NCBI RefSeq assembly: GCF_049985285.1
Contig: NZ_JBNIEU010000001.1
Span: 62,001-126,000 of the forward strand
DNA: 64,000 nt
Reading direction: 5' to 3'
DNA from: Aestuariirhabdus sp049985285
Lineage (GTDB): Bacteria; Pseudomonadota; Gammaproteobacteria; Pseudomonadales; Aestuariirhabdaceae
Below the pieces are notes generated by a model. It was not told where the DNA came from, did no database searches, and saw only the letters and a list, made by a program, of their open reading frames with translations. The position numbers were made by a program, and so were the translations under genes. Numbering within the stretch: the stretch's first letter is position 1; every line of letters starts with the position of its first letter. Below are positions 8,589 through 17,517 of this stretch, piece by piece.

Positions 8589-9389
8589 TTACCCCGCCTC
8601 TTGCGCGTTCCGATTAGCGTCCTCTTTTACTGCTTCGAAATCCTCATCCCGCAGCTCCGGCAGCGCATTATCGCAATTCTTCACGCCCATCTCCCTTAGA
8701 CCTTTGCACATCACCTCGATGCGATCATCGACAGCGTGCAGGTGATCGAGTATTCCCCCCATTGCCCGCGCCACGGGGTCAGGCATATCTTCGGTAATAC
8801 CATACGCGTCGAAGCCGATCTTCTCCGCCATCGCCTTGCGACGCGCGTGCTGGGGATCTGTCTCGGTGGACGGGGCCCGCGGGGGAATGATACGCCCGGG
8901 TATACCTACCACGGTTGCACCCGCGGGCACCGGCTTTGTTACCACCGCATTGGAGCCAACCTTGGCGCCGGCCTCAACCGTAAATGGCCCCAGCACCTTG
9001 GCACCCGCCCCTACCACCACACCATCCCCCAACGTGGGATGGCGCTTGCCTTTGTTCCAGCTCGTGCCGCCAAGGGTGACCCCCTGGTACAGGGTAACGT
9101 CGTCGCCGATCTCCGTAGTTTCCCCGATCACAACACCGAGCCCGTGGTCGATAAAGAAACGACGCCCGATCTGCGCCCCGGGATGGATCTCGATACCAGT
9201 GAACCAGCGTGCAAAACTGGAGATAAAACGTGCAAGCCATTTAAACCCCGCTTTCCACAACCCGTGACTCAGCCGGTGGATCAACAGGGCATGCAAGCCA
9301 GGGTAGCAGGTCAGCACCTCAAAGGTATTGCGTGCCGCCGGGTCACGGTGAAATACGCTGGAGACATCCTCTCGCAATCGTTCAAACAT
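8589..9389 (-). CDS. cysE: Serine O-acetyltransferase
   Basis: This enzyme acetylates serine with acetyl-CoA, the first step of cysteine synthesis, and thus supplies the substrate used by IscS next door. The left-handed beta-helix of hexapeptide repeats runs through GIEIHPGAQIGRRFFIDHGLGVVIGE to VGIPGRIIPPR. The catalytic histidine lies in FFIDHGLGVV and a second conserved one in KRHPTLGD. The C-terminal extension (to residue 266) ends without the usual isoleucine tail. It lies 3 bases downstream of trmJ, so the two are probably co-transcribed. Confidence 0.95.
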   Translation of the reverse strand: MFERLREDVSSVFHRDPAARNTFEVLTCYPGLHALLIHRLSHGLWKAGFKWLARFISSFARWFTGIEIHPGAQIGRRFFIDHGLGVVIGETTEIGDDVTLYQGVTLGGTSWNKGKRHPTLGDGVVVGAGAKVLGPFTVEAGAKVGSNAVVTKPVPAGATVVGIPGRIIPPRAPSTETDPQHARRKAMAEKIGFDAYGITEDMPDPVARAMGGILDHLHAVDDRIEVMCKGLREMGVKNCDNALPELRDEDFEAVKEDANRNAQEAG

Positions 9390-9392
9390 GGG

Positions 9393-10145
9393 TCACTCTT
9401 CCGCTTGTGTGGCTGGAGGCTCGCTCAGGCCTCGCTGAGTTTCACTGAGCACGCCGCGCAACATATTAACTTCAATCTTATCCAGCCGCTGGCGACTGTA
9501 AAGCCGTCTGAGTCGAGTCATCACCTGCCCCGGATGGGATGGATCAATAAAACCGATCTGCTCAAGCACCTGCTGCAGGTGGGTGAAATATCCCTCGACA
9601 TCGCCCGCCGTTGCGTACTCTGCATCCCACTCCGTCGCCACTGAGGCTGCGCCTTCAGCGGCCAAGGCCTCCCTCCTCAGCTCATAGCTGAGCACCTGAA
9701 CGGCCGCCCCCAAGTTAAGGGAGCTGTATTCAGGGTCAGAGGGGATATGCACATGATAATGGCAACGCGCCAGCTCGTCATTGGTCAGACCACGATCTTC
9801 ACGACCAAACACCAACGCCACTTTATGCTGACGGGATTCGGGAAAAAGACGTTCGGCGCATTCACGGGGATTTAACAGCGGCCAGGGTATTTTACGACCA
9901 CGAGCGCTGGTACCCACCACCAGCGCGCAGTCGGCGATCGCTTCGTCGAGGGTTTGTACGACCCGCGCCCGCTCCAGTAGATCGTCGGCGCCGGCGGCGC
10001 GGCTGGTGGCGAATTCGTGGGGAAATTGATCGGGAGCGACCAGACAGAGATTGGACAACCCCATGGTTTTCATCGCCCTGGCCGCGCTACCGATATTGCC
10101 TGGGTGGGAAGTATTAACCAACACCACCAAAATATTGTCTGACAC
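9393..10145 (-). CDS. trmJ: tRNA (cytidine/uridine-2'-O)-methyltransferase TrmJ
   Basis: This SPOUT-class enzyme 2'-O-methylates position 32 of several tRNAs. Family motifs are NTSHPGNIGSAARAMKTMG at the N-terminus, ALVFGREDRGLTNDEL in the middle and SSLNLGAAVQVLSYELRRE in the trefoil-knot SAM site. The start is a GTG at 10145 (250 residues). It is divergent from suhB and upstream of cysE, an order also seen in Pseudomonas. Confidence 0.95.
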   Translation of the reverse strand: MSDNILVVLVNTSHPGNIGSAARAMKTMGLSNLCLVAPDQFPHEFATSRAAGADDLLERARVVQTLDEAIADCALVVGTSARGRKIPWPLLNPRECAERLFPESRQHKVALVFGREDRGLTNDELARCHYHVHIPSDPEYSSLNLGAAVQVLSYELRREALAAEGAASVATEWDAEYATAGDVEGYFTHLQQVLEQIGFIDPSHPGQVMTRLRRLYSRQRLDKIEVNMLRGVLSETQRGLSEPPATQAEE

Positions 10146-10331
10146 CCTGATTCCGTTTCGAAGCGGTTACTATTAGCGCACCATTCTAACAGAGTTGGCC
10201 GCTCCGCACAGAGCCGGAAGCCCCGATGACGATTTTTTCGTCACCCATTGTCTCTCTCTGGTATACTTGCGGCATCCGGCCCATTGTGGGCCGATTTTGT
10301 TCTTTACCACCAACAGACGAATAGACCGATC

Positions 10332-11144
10332 ATGCAACCGATGCTGAATATCGCCCTGCGTGCTGCGCGCAAGGCTGGCGAAATTATTGTTCGCGCCTCC
10401 GAAGACCTCGACACTATCCAGGTCCGTGAAAAGGGTACCCACGACTACGTAACCGAAGTCGACCGTAATGCGGAACGCGCCGCGATTGCGATCCTGAAGA
10501 AAGCCTATCCCGATCACGGCTTCCTGGGAGAGGAATCAGGCCACCAGTCTGGCACCGGTACGGGCGCCGATTACCTGTGGATCATCGACCCCCTCGACGG
10601 AACCACCAACTTTATCCATGGTGTACCCCACTACGCGGTCTCTATCGCCTGCCAATATCGCGGCCGCATCGAGCACGCCGTGGTGCTCGATCCGGTTCGG
10701 CGAGAAGAGTTTACCGCCAGCCGCGGCTACGGCGCCCAATTTAACGGCAAGCGTATGCGCGTCAGCAAGCAGAAACTGCTCAACGAAGCGCTCATCGCTA
10801 CCGGCTTTCCGTTCAAGCCCTCTCAAATGGACCACCTCGACAACTACATGGCGATGTTCAAGAGCATCGCCTCCGAGGCGGCGGGCATTCGCCGTGCGGG
10901 AGCCGCTTCGCTGGATCTCGCCTACGTAGCAGCTGGTCGTTACGAAGCGTTCTGGGAGTTTGGCCTTAACCAGTGGGACATCTCTGCTGGCAGCCTCTTG
11001 ATTCAGGAAGCCGGCGGTCTGGCAAGCGACTTTGGTGGCGGCCACAACCACCTGACCAGCGGCAACATCGTCTGCGGCAACCCCAAATGCTTCAAGGCGA
11101 TCTTGCAAGCGATCGCCCCCCACGTTCCTGCCGAACTGAAGTAA
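10332..11144 (+). CDS. suhB: Inositol-1-monophosphatase SuhB
   Basis: This Mg-dependent inositol monophosphatase family member also acts in rRNA transcription antitermination in E. coli. Metal ligands are in GEESG and WIIDPLDGTTNFIHG, and the third site is FWEFGLNQWDISAGSLLI. The frame extends upstream to 10248, but the ATG at 10332 (MQPMLNIALRAARKAGEI) aligns with E. coli SuhB, giving 270 residues. A TATACT -10-like hexamer lies at 10262-10267. It is divergent from trmJ. Confidence 0.95.
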   Translation: MQPMLNIALRAARKAGEIIVRASEDLDTIQVREKGTHDYVTEVDRNAERAAIAILKKAYPDHGFLGEESGHQSGTGTGADYLWIIDPLDGTTNFIHGVPHYAVSIACQYRGRIEHAVVLDPVRREEFTASRGYGAQFNGKRMRVSKQKLLNEALIATGFPFKPSQMDHLDNYMAMFKSIASEAAGIRRAGAASLDLAYVAAGRYEAFWEFGLNQWDISAGSLLIQEAGGLASDFGGGHNHLTSGNIVCGNPKCFKAILQAIAPHVPAELK

Positions 11145-11198
11145 CCCCCAAGGGCCGCCTCCCTCCGGGGGGGCTGGCCCTGCGACTCGCCAACGCTC

Positions 11199-11816
11199 GT
11201 GAAAAAAACCTCCTCCCACCGTCGCCCCCAGCGCAAACCTTCCTCGCGCCCATCGTCGCCACTACTGCTGCTGCTCAACAAACCCTATATGGTATTAACC
11301 CAGTTCCGCGATAACGGCGGACGCGCCACCCTTGCCGACTATATCCAACAACCCGGCATATACCCTGCCGGTCGCCTGGATCGCGACAGCGAAGGGCTGC
11401 TGCTACTGACCAATGACGGCAAGCTACAGCAGCGCATCGCCGACCCTCGCTTCAAGCTGGAAAAAACCTACTGGGTACAGGTTGAGGGGGAGCCCACACC
11501 CACCGCCATCGAGCAGCTGCAACAGGGCGTAACCCTCAACGATGGCCCTACCCTGCCAGCCCGGGCAAGGCTCATCCCCGCCCCCGATCTGTGGCCACGG
11601 ATTCCACCCATTCGTGAACGTCAATCCATACCCACCAGCTGGATAGAGCTCTCTATCCGCGAGGGACGCAACCGTCAGGTACGACGCATGACCGCGGCCG
11701 TGGGCTTCCCAACGCTACGCCTGATTCGGTGCCGTATCGGCCCCTTTAGTATTGAAGGTCTGGCACCCGGCGAAAGCCGCAGGGTTGATCCGACCACTAT
11801 TGACTCACTCTGTTGA
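11199..11816 (+). CDS. rluE: 23S rRNA pseudouridine(2457) synthase RluE
   Basis: This RsuA-family pseudouridine synthase acts on U2457 of 23S rRNA. The catalytic aspartate is in AGRLDRDSEGLLLLTNDG; WPRIPPIRERQSIPTSW and EGRNRQVRRMTAAVGFPTLR match RluE closely. The start is a GTG at 11199 preceding a basic, serine-rich leader; no S4 domain is present, as usual for RluE. It follows suhB by 54 bases on the same strand. Confidence 0.93.
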   Translation: MKKTSSHRRPQRKPSSRPSSPLLLLLNKPYMVLTQFRDNGGRATLADYIQQPGIYPAGRLDRDSEGLLLLTNDGKLQQRIADPRFKLEKTYWVQVEGEPTPTAIEQLQQGVTLNDGPTLPARARLIPAPDLWPRIPPIRERQSIPTSWIELSIREGRNRQVRRMTAAVGFPTLRLIRCRIGPFSIEGLAPGESRRVDPTTIDSLC

Positions 11817-11852
11817 TGTGATTAACTGAGCCCCCCACAACGGACCACCCCG

Positions 11853-12620
11853 ATGATTAGCACGTTTACCAGTGACAGCCTGCGCAACACCTTCGATGAA
11901 AACAAACTCGGCGACTTTGAGGCCCTATGGAACCTCGAACTGCCCTGGTTTGAGGAACCCAACAAACGCCGCAGCGGCTGGAGCGGCGTAGTACGCCACA
12001 GCCTGGCGCAATCGAATGGCGAGCCCCTGAACCTGTTTATCAAACGCCAGCAAAATCACAACACACCCTGCCTGCGCCACCCGATAAAGGGCGAACCCAC
12101 CTTTGCCCGGGAATACCGCAACATCATCAAGCTGCAACGTTTGGGCGTTCCAACCATCGACCCTGTCTACTATGGAGAGCGACTCCACAATGGTGACAGC
12201 CAGTCCATCCTGATTTCGGTAGCGCTGGATCACCATCAAACCGTGGACGAGCTGTTCCCCCAGGTTGAAAACCCGCGCCCCCTCATTGACGCGATCGCAT
12301 CCCTGGCCAGTCAGTTGCACAGCCATAGGTTGGCCCATTACTGCTTTTACCCCAACCATATCTTTGTTGCCCAGGACTCCCCGGGGGTGTTCAAGCCCCG
12401 CCTGATCGACCTTGAAAAAATGCGCTTCGTCCCCCTCCCTCATCGCAGGACACTTAAAGACTTTCATACCTTCATTCGCAGGGCTGCCTTTATGGGAGCC
12501 GACAACCTGAATCTGTTGCTGCAATCCTATGCCGAGCAGAGTGGTTGCTTGCGCGCAGGTGACAAAACTTATCAGCGACTACAAAAGCACATCGAGCGGC
12601 TGAACTACTCGAACGACTGA
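11853..12620 (+). CDS. InaA-family lipopolysaccharide kinase-like protein
   Basis: The 255-residue protein resembles the Kdo/WaaP/InaA kinase group. A glycine-rich region gives way to LNLFIKRQQNH with the expected ATP-binding lysine, then FAREYRNIIKLQRLGVPT, and late in the protein HYCFYPNHIFV and RLIDLEKMRF, which fit the catalytic and metal loops. InaA proteins are stress-associated; the substrate is not established. It lies downstream of rluE and its 3' end overlaps the convergent lipoprotein gene by 16 bases. Confidence 0.8.
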   Translation: MISTFTSDSLRNTFDENKLGDFEALWNLELPWFEEPNKRRSGWSGVVRHSLAQSNGEPLNLFIKRQQNHNTPCLRHPIKGEPTFAREYRNIIKLQRLGVPTIDPVYYGERLHNGDSQSILISVALDHHQTVDELFPQVENPRPLIDAIASLASQLHSHRLAHYCFYPNHIFVAQDSPGVFKPRLIDLEKMRFVPLPHRRTLKDFHTFIRRAAFMGADNLNLLLQSYAEQSGCLRAGDKTYQRLQKHIERLNYSND

Positions 12621-13189
12621 GGGGCCTTACTCTGATCCAAGAGCAGCTGCAGCGCCCCGGAGTCAATGGCCAACGCCAGCACCGCTTCGGGATGGGGCAA
12701 CTGCTGCTCAGAGAACTCATAGATCGCCAGCTCTTCCAGCGCCACCGCGACTCGCTCCCCCATCACCTCCTGCAAAGGCAGGTGCACAGCGGCCATATCG
12801 GTTTCGATAGAGAACCGCTCAACCGCCACTTGCAGGGGGTAAAGTGCACGCTCGTCGGGCACCAGCCCCAGGGTTCCACGGGCTTCGAGACTGAACAGCA
12901 CCGGCTCGGTCAGCGCCGTACCCCCAAACTCAACGTCGAAATCCCCCGCCACCCGATACAGCACCTCGCCATCCCCCAGCAGATCCAGCGTCACCCCGGT
13001 CACATAGAGTTGGGCAGACGCCCCCAGCGCCAACTGCAGATTAAGCAGTCTCGGCTCTCTATACTGGGCTTCGAGGCGCTCGTTGAGCTGCTGCTCCGTA
13101 ACCCGCAGCGGGGTCGCGCCATGACTGCAGCCCACCATCAACAGCGATAGCAACACGGCTCTCAGCCAATATTTAGCGGATTGAAACAT
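12605..13189 (-). CDS. YceB-like lipoprotein (DUF1439 family, probable)
   Basis: The protein opens with a lipoprotein signal, MFQSAKYWLRAVLLSLLMVGC, although methionine at -3 of the lipobox is unusual. What follows resembles YceB: LRVTEQQLNERLEA near the N-terminus and beta-rich repeats alternating hydrophobic and polar residues, as in lipid-binding TULIP-like folds. It has 194 residues. The 5' end overlaps the 3' end of the UDG-fold gene by 28 bases on the same strand. Family assignment is by resemblance. Confidence 0.65.
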   Translation of the reverse strand: MFQSAKYWLRAVLLSLLMVGCSHGATPLRVTEQQLNERLEAQYREPRLLNLQLALGASAQLYVTGVTLDLLGDGEVLYRVAGDFDVEFGGTALTEPVLFSLEARGTLGLVPDERALYPLQVAVERFSIETDMAAVHLPLQEVMGERVAVALEELAIYEFSEQQLPHPEAVLALAIDSGALQLLLDQSKAPQSFE

Positions 13190-13758
13190 CCTGCGACCTC
13201 CTCCCGAAGCAGGGGAACCACCTCCCGCTCAAACCAGGGGTGGCGCTGCAGCCACCGATTATTGCGTGGCGATGGGTGCGGCAGACAAAAATAACCCGGA
13301 TGGCCCTGCTGATTACCCACACAATCGCTGACCCGTACGGCTTTGTTGGCTAAATAGTAGCTCTGCGCGTACCTCCCCACCAGTAGAGTTAGCCTGATGG
13401 CGGGCATTCGCGCCAACAAACATTCATGCCAAAGGGGAGCACACTCTGTCCGTGGTGGCAGATCGGCTCCCTCGCCACGCCCCGGATAGCAGAACCCCAT
13501 CGGCACAATAGCCACCCGCTGCGGATCGTAAAACTGATCCGACCCTAGCCCCAGCCACTCCCGCAGCCGCTGCCCACTGGGGTCGTCCCAGGGTATTCCG
13601 GTATCATGCACCCGCGACCCCGGAGCCTGCCCAATGATCAACAGCCGCGCACGGGAATCCGCCACCACCACCGGCCTCGGGGAGTGGGGCAGCGCCGGGG
13701 CACAAACTTGGCAACGGCGAACATCCTGCAACAGATCCAGCAATCGGATATCCTCCAC
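13162..13758 (-). CDS. Uracil-DNA glycosylase superfamily protein
   Basis: The UDG fold is indicated by LLIIGQAPGSRVHDTGIPWDDPSGQRLREWLG (motif 1 region) and CLPHPSPRNNRW (motif 2 with the HPSPRN loop). An N-terminal CQVC near residues 16-19 lacks the full four-cysteine set of family 4 enzymes, so iron-sulfur binding is not expected. Glycosylase activity is not demonstrated for this subgroup. Start is a GTG at 13758 (198 residues). Confidence 0.75.
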   Translation of the reverse strand: MEDIRLLDLLQDVRRCQVCAPALPHSPRPVVVADSRARLLIIGQAPGSRVHDTGIPWDDPSGQRLREWLGLGSDQFYDPQRVAIVPMGFCYPGRGEGADLPPRTECAPLWHECLLARMPAIRLTLLVGRYAQSYYLANKAVRVSDCVGNQQGHPGYFCLPHPSPRNNRWLQRHPWFEREVVPLLREEVAGCFNPLNIG

Positions 13759-13906
13759 AACCTAAACCTCCCTTATCCGGGGCGAGCTCAACACCACCAT
13801 TCAACGATCAAAATATCTGACCAAGTCCCCCAGTTTTTTCCGTTATAACAGCCCCACCCCATCAACTATGATGCGGCTATTAACGCCTTCTGGAGACCTG
13901 CAATCG

Positions 13907-14467
13907 ATGCTAAAAAACAGCACCTCAGGCTACGGCTGGGTCAGCATCATCTTACACTGGCTGAGCGCCATCGCGATCTTTGGCCTGTTCGGGCTAGGCC
14001 TGTGGATGACGGACCTGGGCTACTACGACGCCTGGTACACAAAAGGTCCCGATCTGCATCGCAGTGCCGGCCTGCTGCTATTTGCCACCATTGTGCTGCG
14101 TTGGATCTGGCGCCAGGCCAACCCTCGCCCGCTGCCAGAGCCCGGACTTAAGCCCTGGGAGGTCACCAGCGCAGAGTGGGCCCACAGGGCAATGTACGGA
14201 CTACTGATTGCGATCTCAATTAGCGGTTACCTGATATCAACAGCTCAGGGCGACCCGATAGCGCTATTCAATTGGCTGCAGGTCCCCGCTCTGTTCGGCG
14301 AGGTCGATGGCATGGAAGACATTGCCGGGGAGATTCATTTCTACCTGGCGTGGACGCTGGTGGCGCTTTCTACAGTGCACGCACTGGCCGCAATAAAGCA
14401 TCACCTGATCGATGGTGACAACACCCTGAACCGAATGCTGGGCCTTCAGCCCCGGCGCCACACTTGA
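13907..14467 (+). CDS. Cytochrome b561 family protein
   Basis: This four-helix inner-membrane dihaem cytochrome b shows hydrophobic segments at about residues 12-33, 52-69, 97-116 and 145-165, with candidate haem histidines in ILHWLSAI, DLHRSAG, EIHFYLAW and STVHALAAIKHH. The frame opens at 13868, but the ATG at 13907 (MLKNSTSGYGWV) fits the family and follows a GGAG, giving 186 residues. It is 10 bases upstream of yceI; b561/YceI pairs are common and suggest a joint role in quinone or isoprenoid redox chemistry. Confidence 0.88.
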   Translation: MLKNSTSGYGWVSIILHWLSAIAIFGLFGLGLWMTDLGYYDAWYTKGPDLHRSAGLLLFATIVLRWIWRQANPRPLPEPGLKPWEVTSAEWAHRAMYGLLIAISISGYLISTAQGDPIALFNWLQVPALFGEVDGMEDIAGEIHFYLAWTLVALSTVHALAAIKHHLIDGDNTLNRMLGLQPRRHT

Positions 14468-14477
14468 GGATTTTCTT

Positions 14478-15047
14478 ATGATTCGTAAACTTGGACTGCT
14501 CTGCGCAACCCTACTCTTGGCAACTCCCCTGTGGGCAGCCGATTACATGATCGATACCAAGGGTCACCACGCTTTTGTGCAGTTTCGTATCCAGCACCTT
14601 GGTTACAGCTGGCTCTACGGCCGCTTTGACGATTTCAGTGGCCAGTTTTCCTACGACGAAGCGAATCCCGCCAAGAGCACCGTGGAGGTCACCATCAACA
14701 CCAGCAGCGTTAGCACCAACCACGCAGAACGCGACAAGCACCTGCGCAGCGAAGACTTCCTGTTTAGTGACAAGTTTCCACAGGCCAGATTCGTCAGCAC
14801 TGCGGTCAAGCCCGGCGCTGATGGCACCGCAACCATTACCGGTGACCTGACCCTGCGCGGCGTTACCCGTGCGATCACCCTCGAGGCGGAGAGCATTGGC
14901 GGCGGCCAGGACCCATGGGGGGGGTACCGTCATGGTTTCCTCGGTACTACCACCCTGACCCTGAAAGATTTCGGAATCAATTTTGATCTGGGACCCGCGG
15001 CCACAGAGGTTGAGATGACCCTCTCCATCGAGGGGATTCGCAAGTAG
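14478..15047 (+). CDS. yceI: YceI family periplasmic protein
   Basis: YceI proteins are lipocalin-like periplasmic proteins that bind polyisoprenoid quinones. A signal peptide MIRKLGLLCATLLLATPLWA is followed by ADYMIDTKGHHAFVQFRIQHLGYSW, and the family hallmarks VSTNHAERDKHLRSEDFL and GDLTLRGVTR are clear. It has 189 residues. It follows the cytochrome b561 gene, with which it is probably co-transcribed. The exact ligand is not known. Confidence 0.93.
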   Translation: MIRKLGLLCATLLLATPLWAADYMIDTKGHHAFVQFRIQHLGYSWLYGRFDDFSGQFSYDEANPAKSTVEVTINTSSVSTNHAERDKHLRSEDFLFSDKFPQARFVSTAVKPGADGTATITGDLTLRGVTRAITLEAESIGGGQDPWGGYRHGFLGTTTLTLKDFGINFDLGPAATEVEMTLSIEGIRK

Positions 15048-15058
15048 CACACCCGATG

Positions 15059-15087
15059 GCGCCAATACTGCTGTGCAGTGTTGGCGC
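15059..15087. terminator. Strong hairpin after yceI (possible terminator)
   Basis: A 13-bp stem GCGCCAATACTGC / GCAGTGTTGGCGC with one G-T pair closes a 3-base loop 12 bases after the yceI stop. No T tract follows, so it may act as a Rho-blocking or 3'-protecting hairpin. Its last base is the first base of the convergent neighbour's stop codon. Confidence 0.5.
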
Positions 15088-15446
15088 TAACGCACTACCG
15101 ACTTTCCGGTAGCCGTGCAGTTGGCGTGGCGCCGCCAATCATCGAGCAATGCCTTGAGCATCACCTGCTGTCCCGGGCAACTGCCGCTGCCCCAGCCTCC
15201 GGCTTTCGCCAGGCAGGCGACGATCTCATCGACCTCCGCCGCCGACAGCCTCACACGAAAGTGCTCTGAGAGCGTCTCGCAGCCCTCTCCACCCGGCCTG
15301 GAGACCGAGACACCATTGAGTATATTCTGGATGGTAAGCGCTAACCGCGGACGCGGATAACGCAACACCTTGAAGGTGAGCCGTAATGCGCTCTCACTGA
15401 AGACTCCCGGCTGGCGACAGAAGCGAAGATACTGTTCCCTGTCCAT
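15087..15446 (-). CDS. Hypothetical protein, 119 residues
   Basis: I do not recognise this protein. The longer frame to 15728 runs antisense-like through ubiV and its terminator, so the ATG at 15446 (MDREQYLRFCRQPGVFSESA) is the sensible start. The sequence is mixed alpha-helical, with several cysteines (FCRQ, EGCETL, ACLAKAG, GSCPGQQ, HANCTAT) and no signal peptide or membrane segment. It lies downstream of the ubiV terminator, so it needs its own promoter or readthrough. Confidence 0.5.
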   Translation of the reverse strand: MDREQYLRFCRQPGVFSESALRLTFKVLRYPRPRLALTIQNILNGVSVSRPGGEGCETLSEHFRVRLSAAEVDEIVACLAKAGGWGSGSCPGQQVMLKALLDDWRRHANCTATGKSVVR

Positions 15447-15530
15447 GGTTTCGTTCCCTGCCCCTCGCACCCCGGTTATTTTATATCCAATGATAGACCC
15501 CCTCGGCGGGGACTGCCTTAGGAGCGGCAC

Positions 15531-15560
15531 AAAAAAACCGGAAGGGCATTCCCCTTCCGG
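15531..15560 (-). terminator. Rho-independent terminator of the yhcC-ubiU-ubiV unit
   Basis: On the minus strand a 9-bp stem CCGGAAGGG/CCCTTCCGG (15552-15560 with 15538-15546) with a 5-base loop is followed by seven T's (15537-15531). It lies about 33 bases past the ubiV stop. Confidence 0.85.
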
Positions 15561-15592
15561 TTTACGGTCATTACCCTGTTCAGGTCGACCCG

Positions 15593-16480
15593 TCAGGCCG
15601 TTAACATACCCGGCTCGCCAAACCAGTAACCATTGCACTCTCCATCCGCAATTGCCGGAATCTGTTGCGCCTTGCCGTCGATCGCGTCGCGATACTGCTG
15701 CAGCAGCGGCATCATATCGCCACTGCATGGGCTCACCCGGACCACATCGACGCCAATAGCCTCCATGCGCCCGACCTCTCCCAGCAGATTATAGATATCC
15801 CCCGACATGGTCTGAATACCATTAATGGTGAATACCGATTGCTGCTCCTGACTACGCATGGCAAGGCCATCCGGGTAGTCCAGGCACACAAATCGACAAT
15901 CATCCTTGGGCAGATTACGGCTACGCGCGGTGAAACAGCGTGCAGAGAAAGCCAGCGGCAGGTGGCCGTAGGCAAACACCTCGGTCTCGATAGCATCGGC
16001 AAAGCCCTGGCGAGCGGCCTCTTGCAAAATTTTCTGCAGCGTATCGGCGGACAACTCTACCGGCATCACCCAGCGCTTCAGGCCCTGCTTATGCAGAACC
16101 TTGAGAGTAGCCGCGTTGTAGATATTCACCGAGGACCCCGCTACGAAGGGTAGCCCCTTAGCGGATAACACCTGCACCCCGGCCATATCGTTGGCTTCCA
16201 CCAGCAGACCGTCGTTATCACAGATCTTGCGCAGGGTTTTCATCTCCGATTCGGCTTCCAGCAGCGCCAGGGTGGATAACACCACCTGCTTACCCTTGGC
16301 CGACAGCTGGCGAGCAAGCTCAATCCACTCGTCGGTTTTCAGCTCGCGGCGCTTGGAGCAGACCGTCTCTCCCAGATAAATGATATCTGCCGGCGATGCG
16401 CTCATGCGCTCATAAAAATCGTGCAGGGTTTCACGGGGCCAGTAATAGAGAATGGATCCGATCGATAATTGCATAGTCAT
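15593..16480 (-). CDS. ubiV: Ubiquinone anaerobic biosynthesis protein UbiV (U32 peptidase family)
   Basis: UbiV forms a heterodimer with UbiU that carries out oxygen-independent hydroxylations in ubiquinone synthesis; both carry [4Fe-4S] clusters. The 295-residue protein has the U32-like barrel and candidate cluster cysteines in ETVCSKRRE, SARCFTARSRNLPKDDCRFVCLDYP. It starts 20 bases after ubiU and ends before an intrinsic terminator. Together with yhcC upstream it forms one unit whose promoter carries an FNR box. Confidence 0.93.
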   Translation of the reverse strand: MTMQLSIGSILYYWPRETLHDFYERMSASPADIIYLGETVCSKRRELKTDEWIELARQLSAKGKQVVLSTLALLEAESEMKTLRKICDNDGLLVEANDMAGVQVLSAKGLPFVAGSSVNIYNAATLKVLHKQGLKRWVMPVELSADTLQKILQEAARQGFADAIETEVFAYGHLPLAFSARCFTARSRNLPKDDCRFVCLDYPDGLAMRSQEQQSVFTINGIQTMSGDIYNLLGEVGRMEAIGVDVVRVSPCSGDMMPLLQQYRDAIDGKAQQIPAIADGECNGYWFGEPGMLTA

Positions 16481-16500
16481 TACTCTCGAAAAAATTACGG

Positions 16501-17496
16501 TTACTGCCAGGGGCGAGAATAGGCGCCCAGCGTGGTCTGGGATCCTTCCGATACGTTAGCGAGCACCTTCATCCACTCCTCCCTGGGCTGGAATGCAGCG
16601 GGATCGCGGGTATAGGCGTCGATAGCCTGGCGCCAGACACTAACAACCTGCTCGACGTATGCCGGGCTGCGCTGGCGTCCCTCAATTTTAACCGCCTTAA
16701 CCTGGTTGGCCACCAACTGGGGAATCAACTCGATGGTATTCAGGCTGGTCGGCTCCTCCAACGCATTGTAGGTATTGCTCTCCACCTCAAAACGCCCCTT
16801 GCACAGGGTGGGGTAGCCGGCGTTTTCACCCTCGGCGTACCGGTCAATAAGCACCCCGTTAAGACGCGACTCCAACACCTCACCCTTCTGCTCCCAACGC
16901 ACCGCCTTGGCCGGCGAGCAGGCACCGCAGGTGTTGGGGGACTCTTCGGTGATGTAGGAGGAGAGGTGACAGCGCCCCTCCGCCATGATGCACAAACTAC
17001 CAAAGGCAAACACCTCCAGCTCCACCGGGCTGTGCTCGGCAACGTGCTTGACCTGGGCCATGGACAACACCCGAGGCAGTACGGCGCGGCGAATATTAAA
17101 CTCACGCTGGTAAAAACGTAGCGCCTCATAGTTGGTGGCGGAGCCTTGCACCGATAGGTGCAGCGCCAACTCAGGGTACTTCTCTGTCGCGTAACTGAGC
17201 ACCCCCATATCGGCGGCGATGACCGCGTCTGCCTGCAGGTCAGCGGCGCTATCCACCGCCCGCTGCCAGCGTTCCCAACCATCGGGCTGGGGGTAGGTGT
17301 TGATCGCGACAAACAGCTTCACGTTACGATCGCGGGCATAATCAAGGGCCCGCATCGCTTTCTTATCGTTGAAATTAAGGCCGGCAAAATGTCGCGCATT
17401 GGTATCATCCTTAAAACCGATATATACCGCATCAGCGCCATTATCTACGGCGGCTTTAAGGGCGGGAAAACTGCCCGCAGGACATACTAACTCCAT
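16501..17496 (-). CDS. ubiU: Ubiquinone anaerobic biosynthesis protein UbiU (U32 peptidase family)
   Basis: This partner of UbiV has the start MELVCPAGSFPALKAAVDNGADAVYIGF that matches UbiU/YhbU. The cluster cysteines are in FGSLCIMAEGRCHLSSY, SPNTCGACSPAK and PTLCKGRFEV. It has 331 residues. It lies 21 bases downstream of yhcC and 20 upstream of ubiV. The UbiUV complex is essential for ubiquinone under anaerobic, for example nitrate-respiring, conditions. Confidence 0.95.
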   Translation of the reverse strand: MELVCPAGSFPALKAAVDNGADAVYIGFKDDTNARHFAGLNFNDKKAMRALDYARDRNVKLFVAINTYPQPDGWERWQRAVDSAADLQADAVIAADMGVLSYATEKYPELALHLSVQGSATNYEALRFYQREFNIRRAVLPRVLSMAQVKHVAEHSPVELEVFAFGSLCIMAEGRCHLSSYITEESPNTCGACSPAKAVRWEQKGEVLESRLNGVLIDRYAEGENAGYPTLCKGRFEVESNTYNALEEPTSLNTIELIPQLVANQVKAVKIEGRQRSPAYVEQVVSVWRQAIDAYTRDPAAFQPREEWMKVLANVSEGSQTTLGAYSRPWQ

Positions 17497-17517
17497 CCTC
17501 TACTCCCGTTTATTTCG

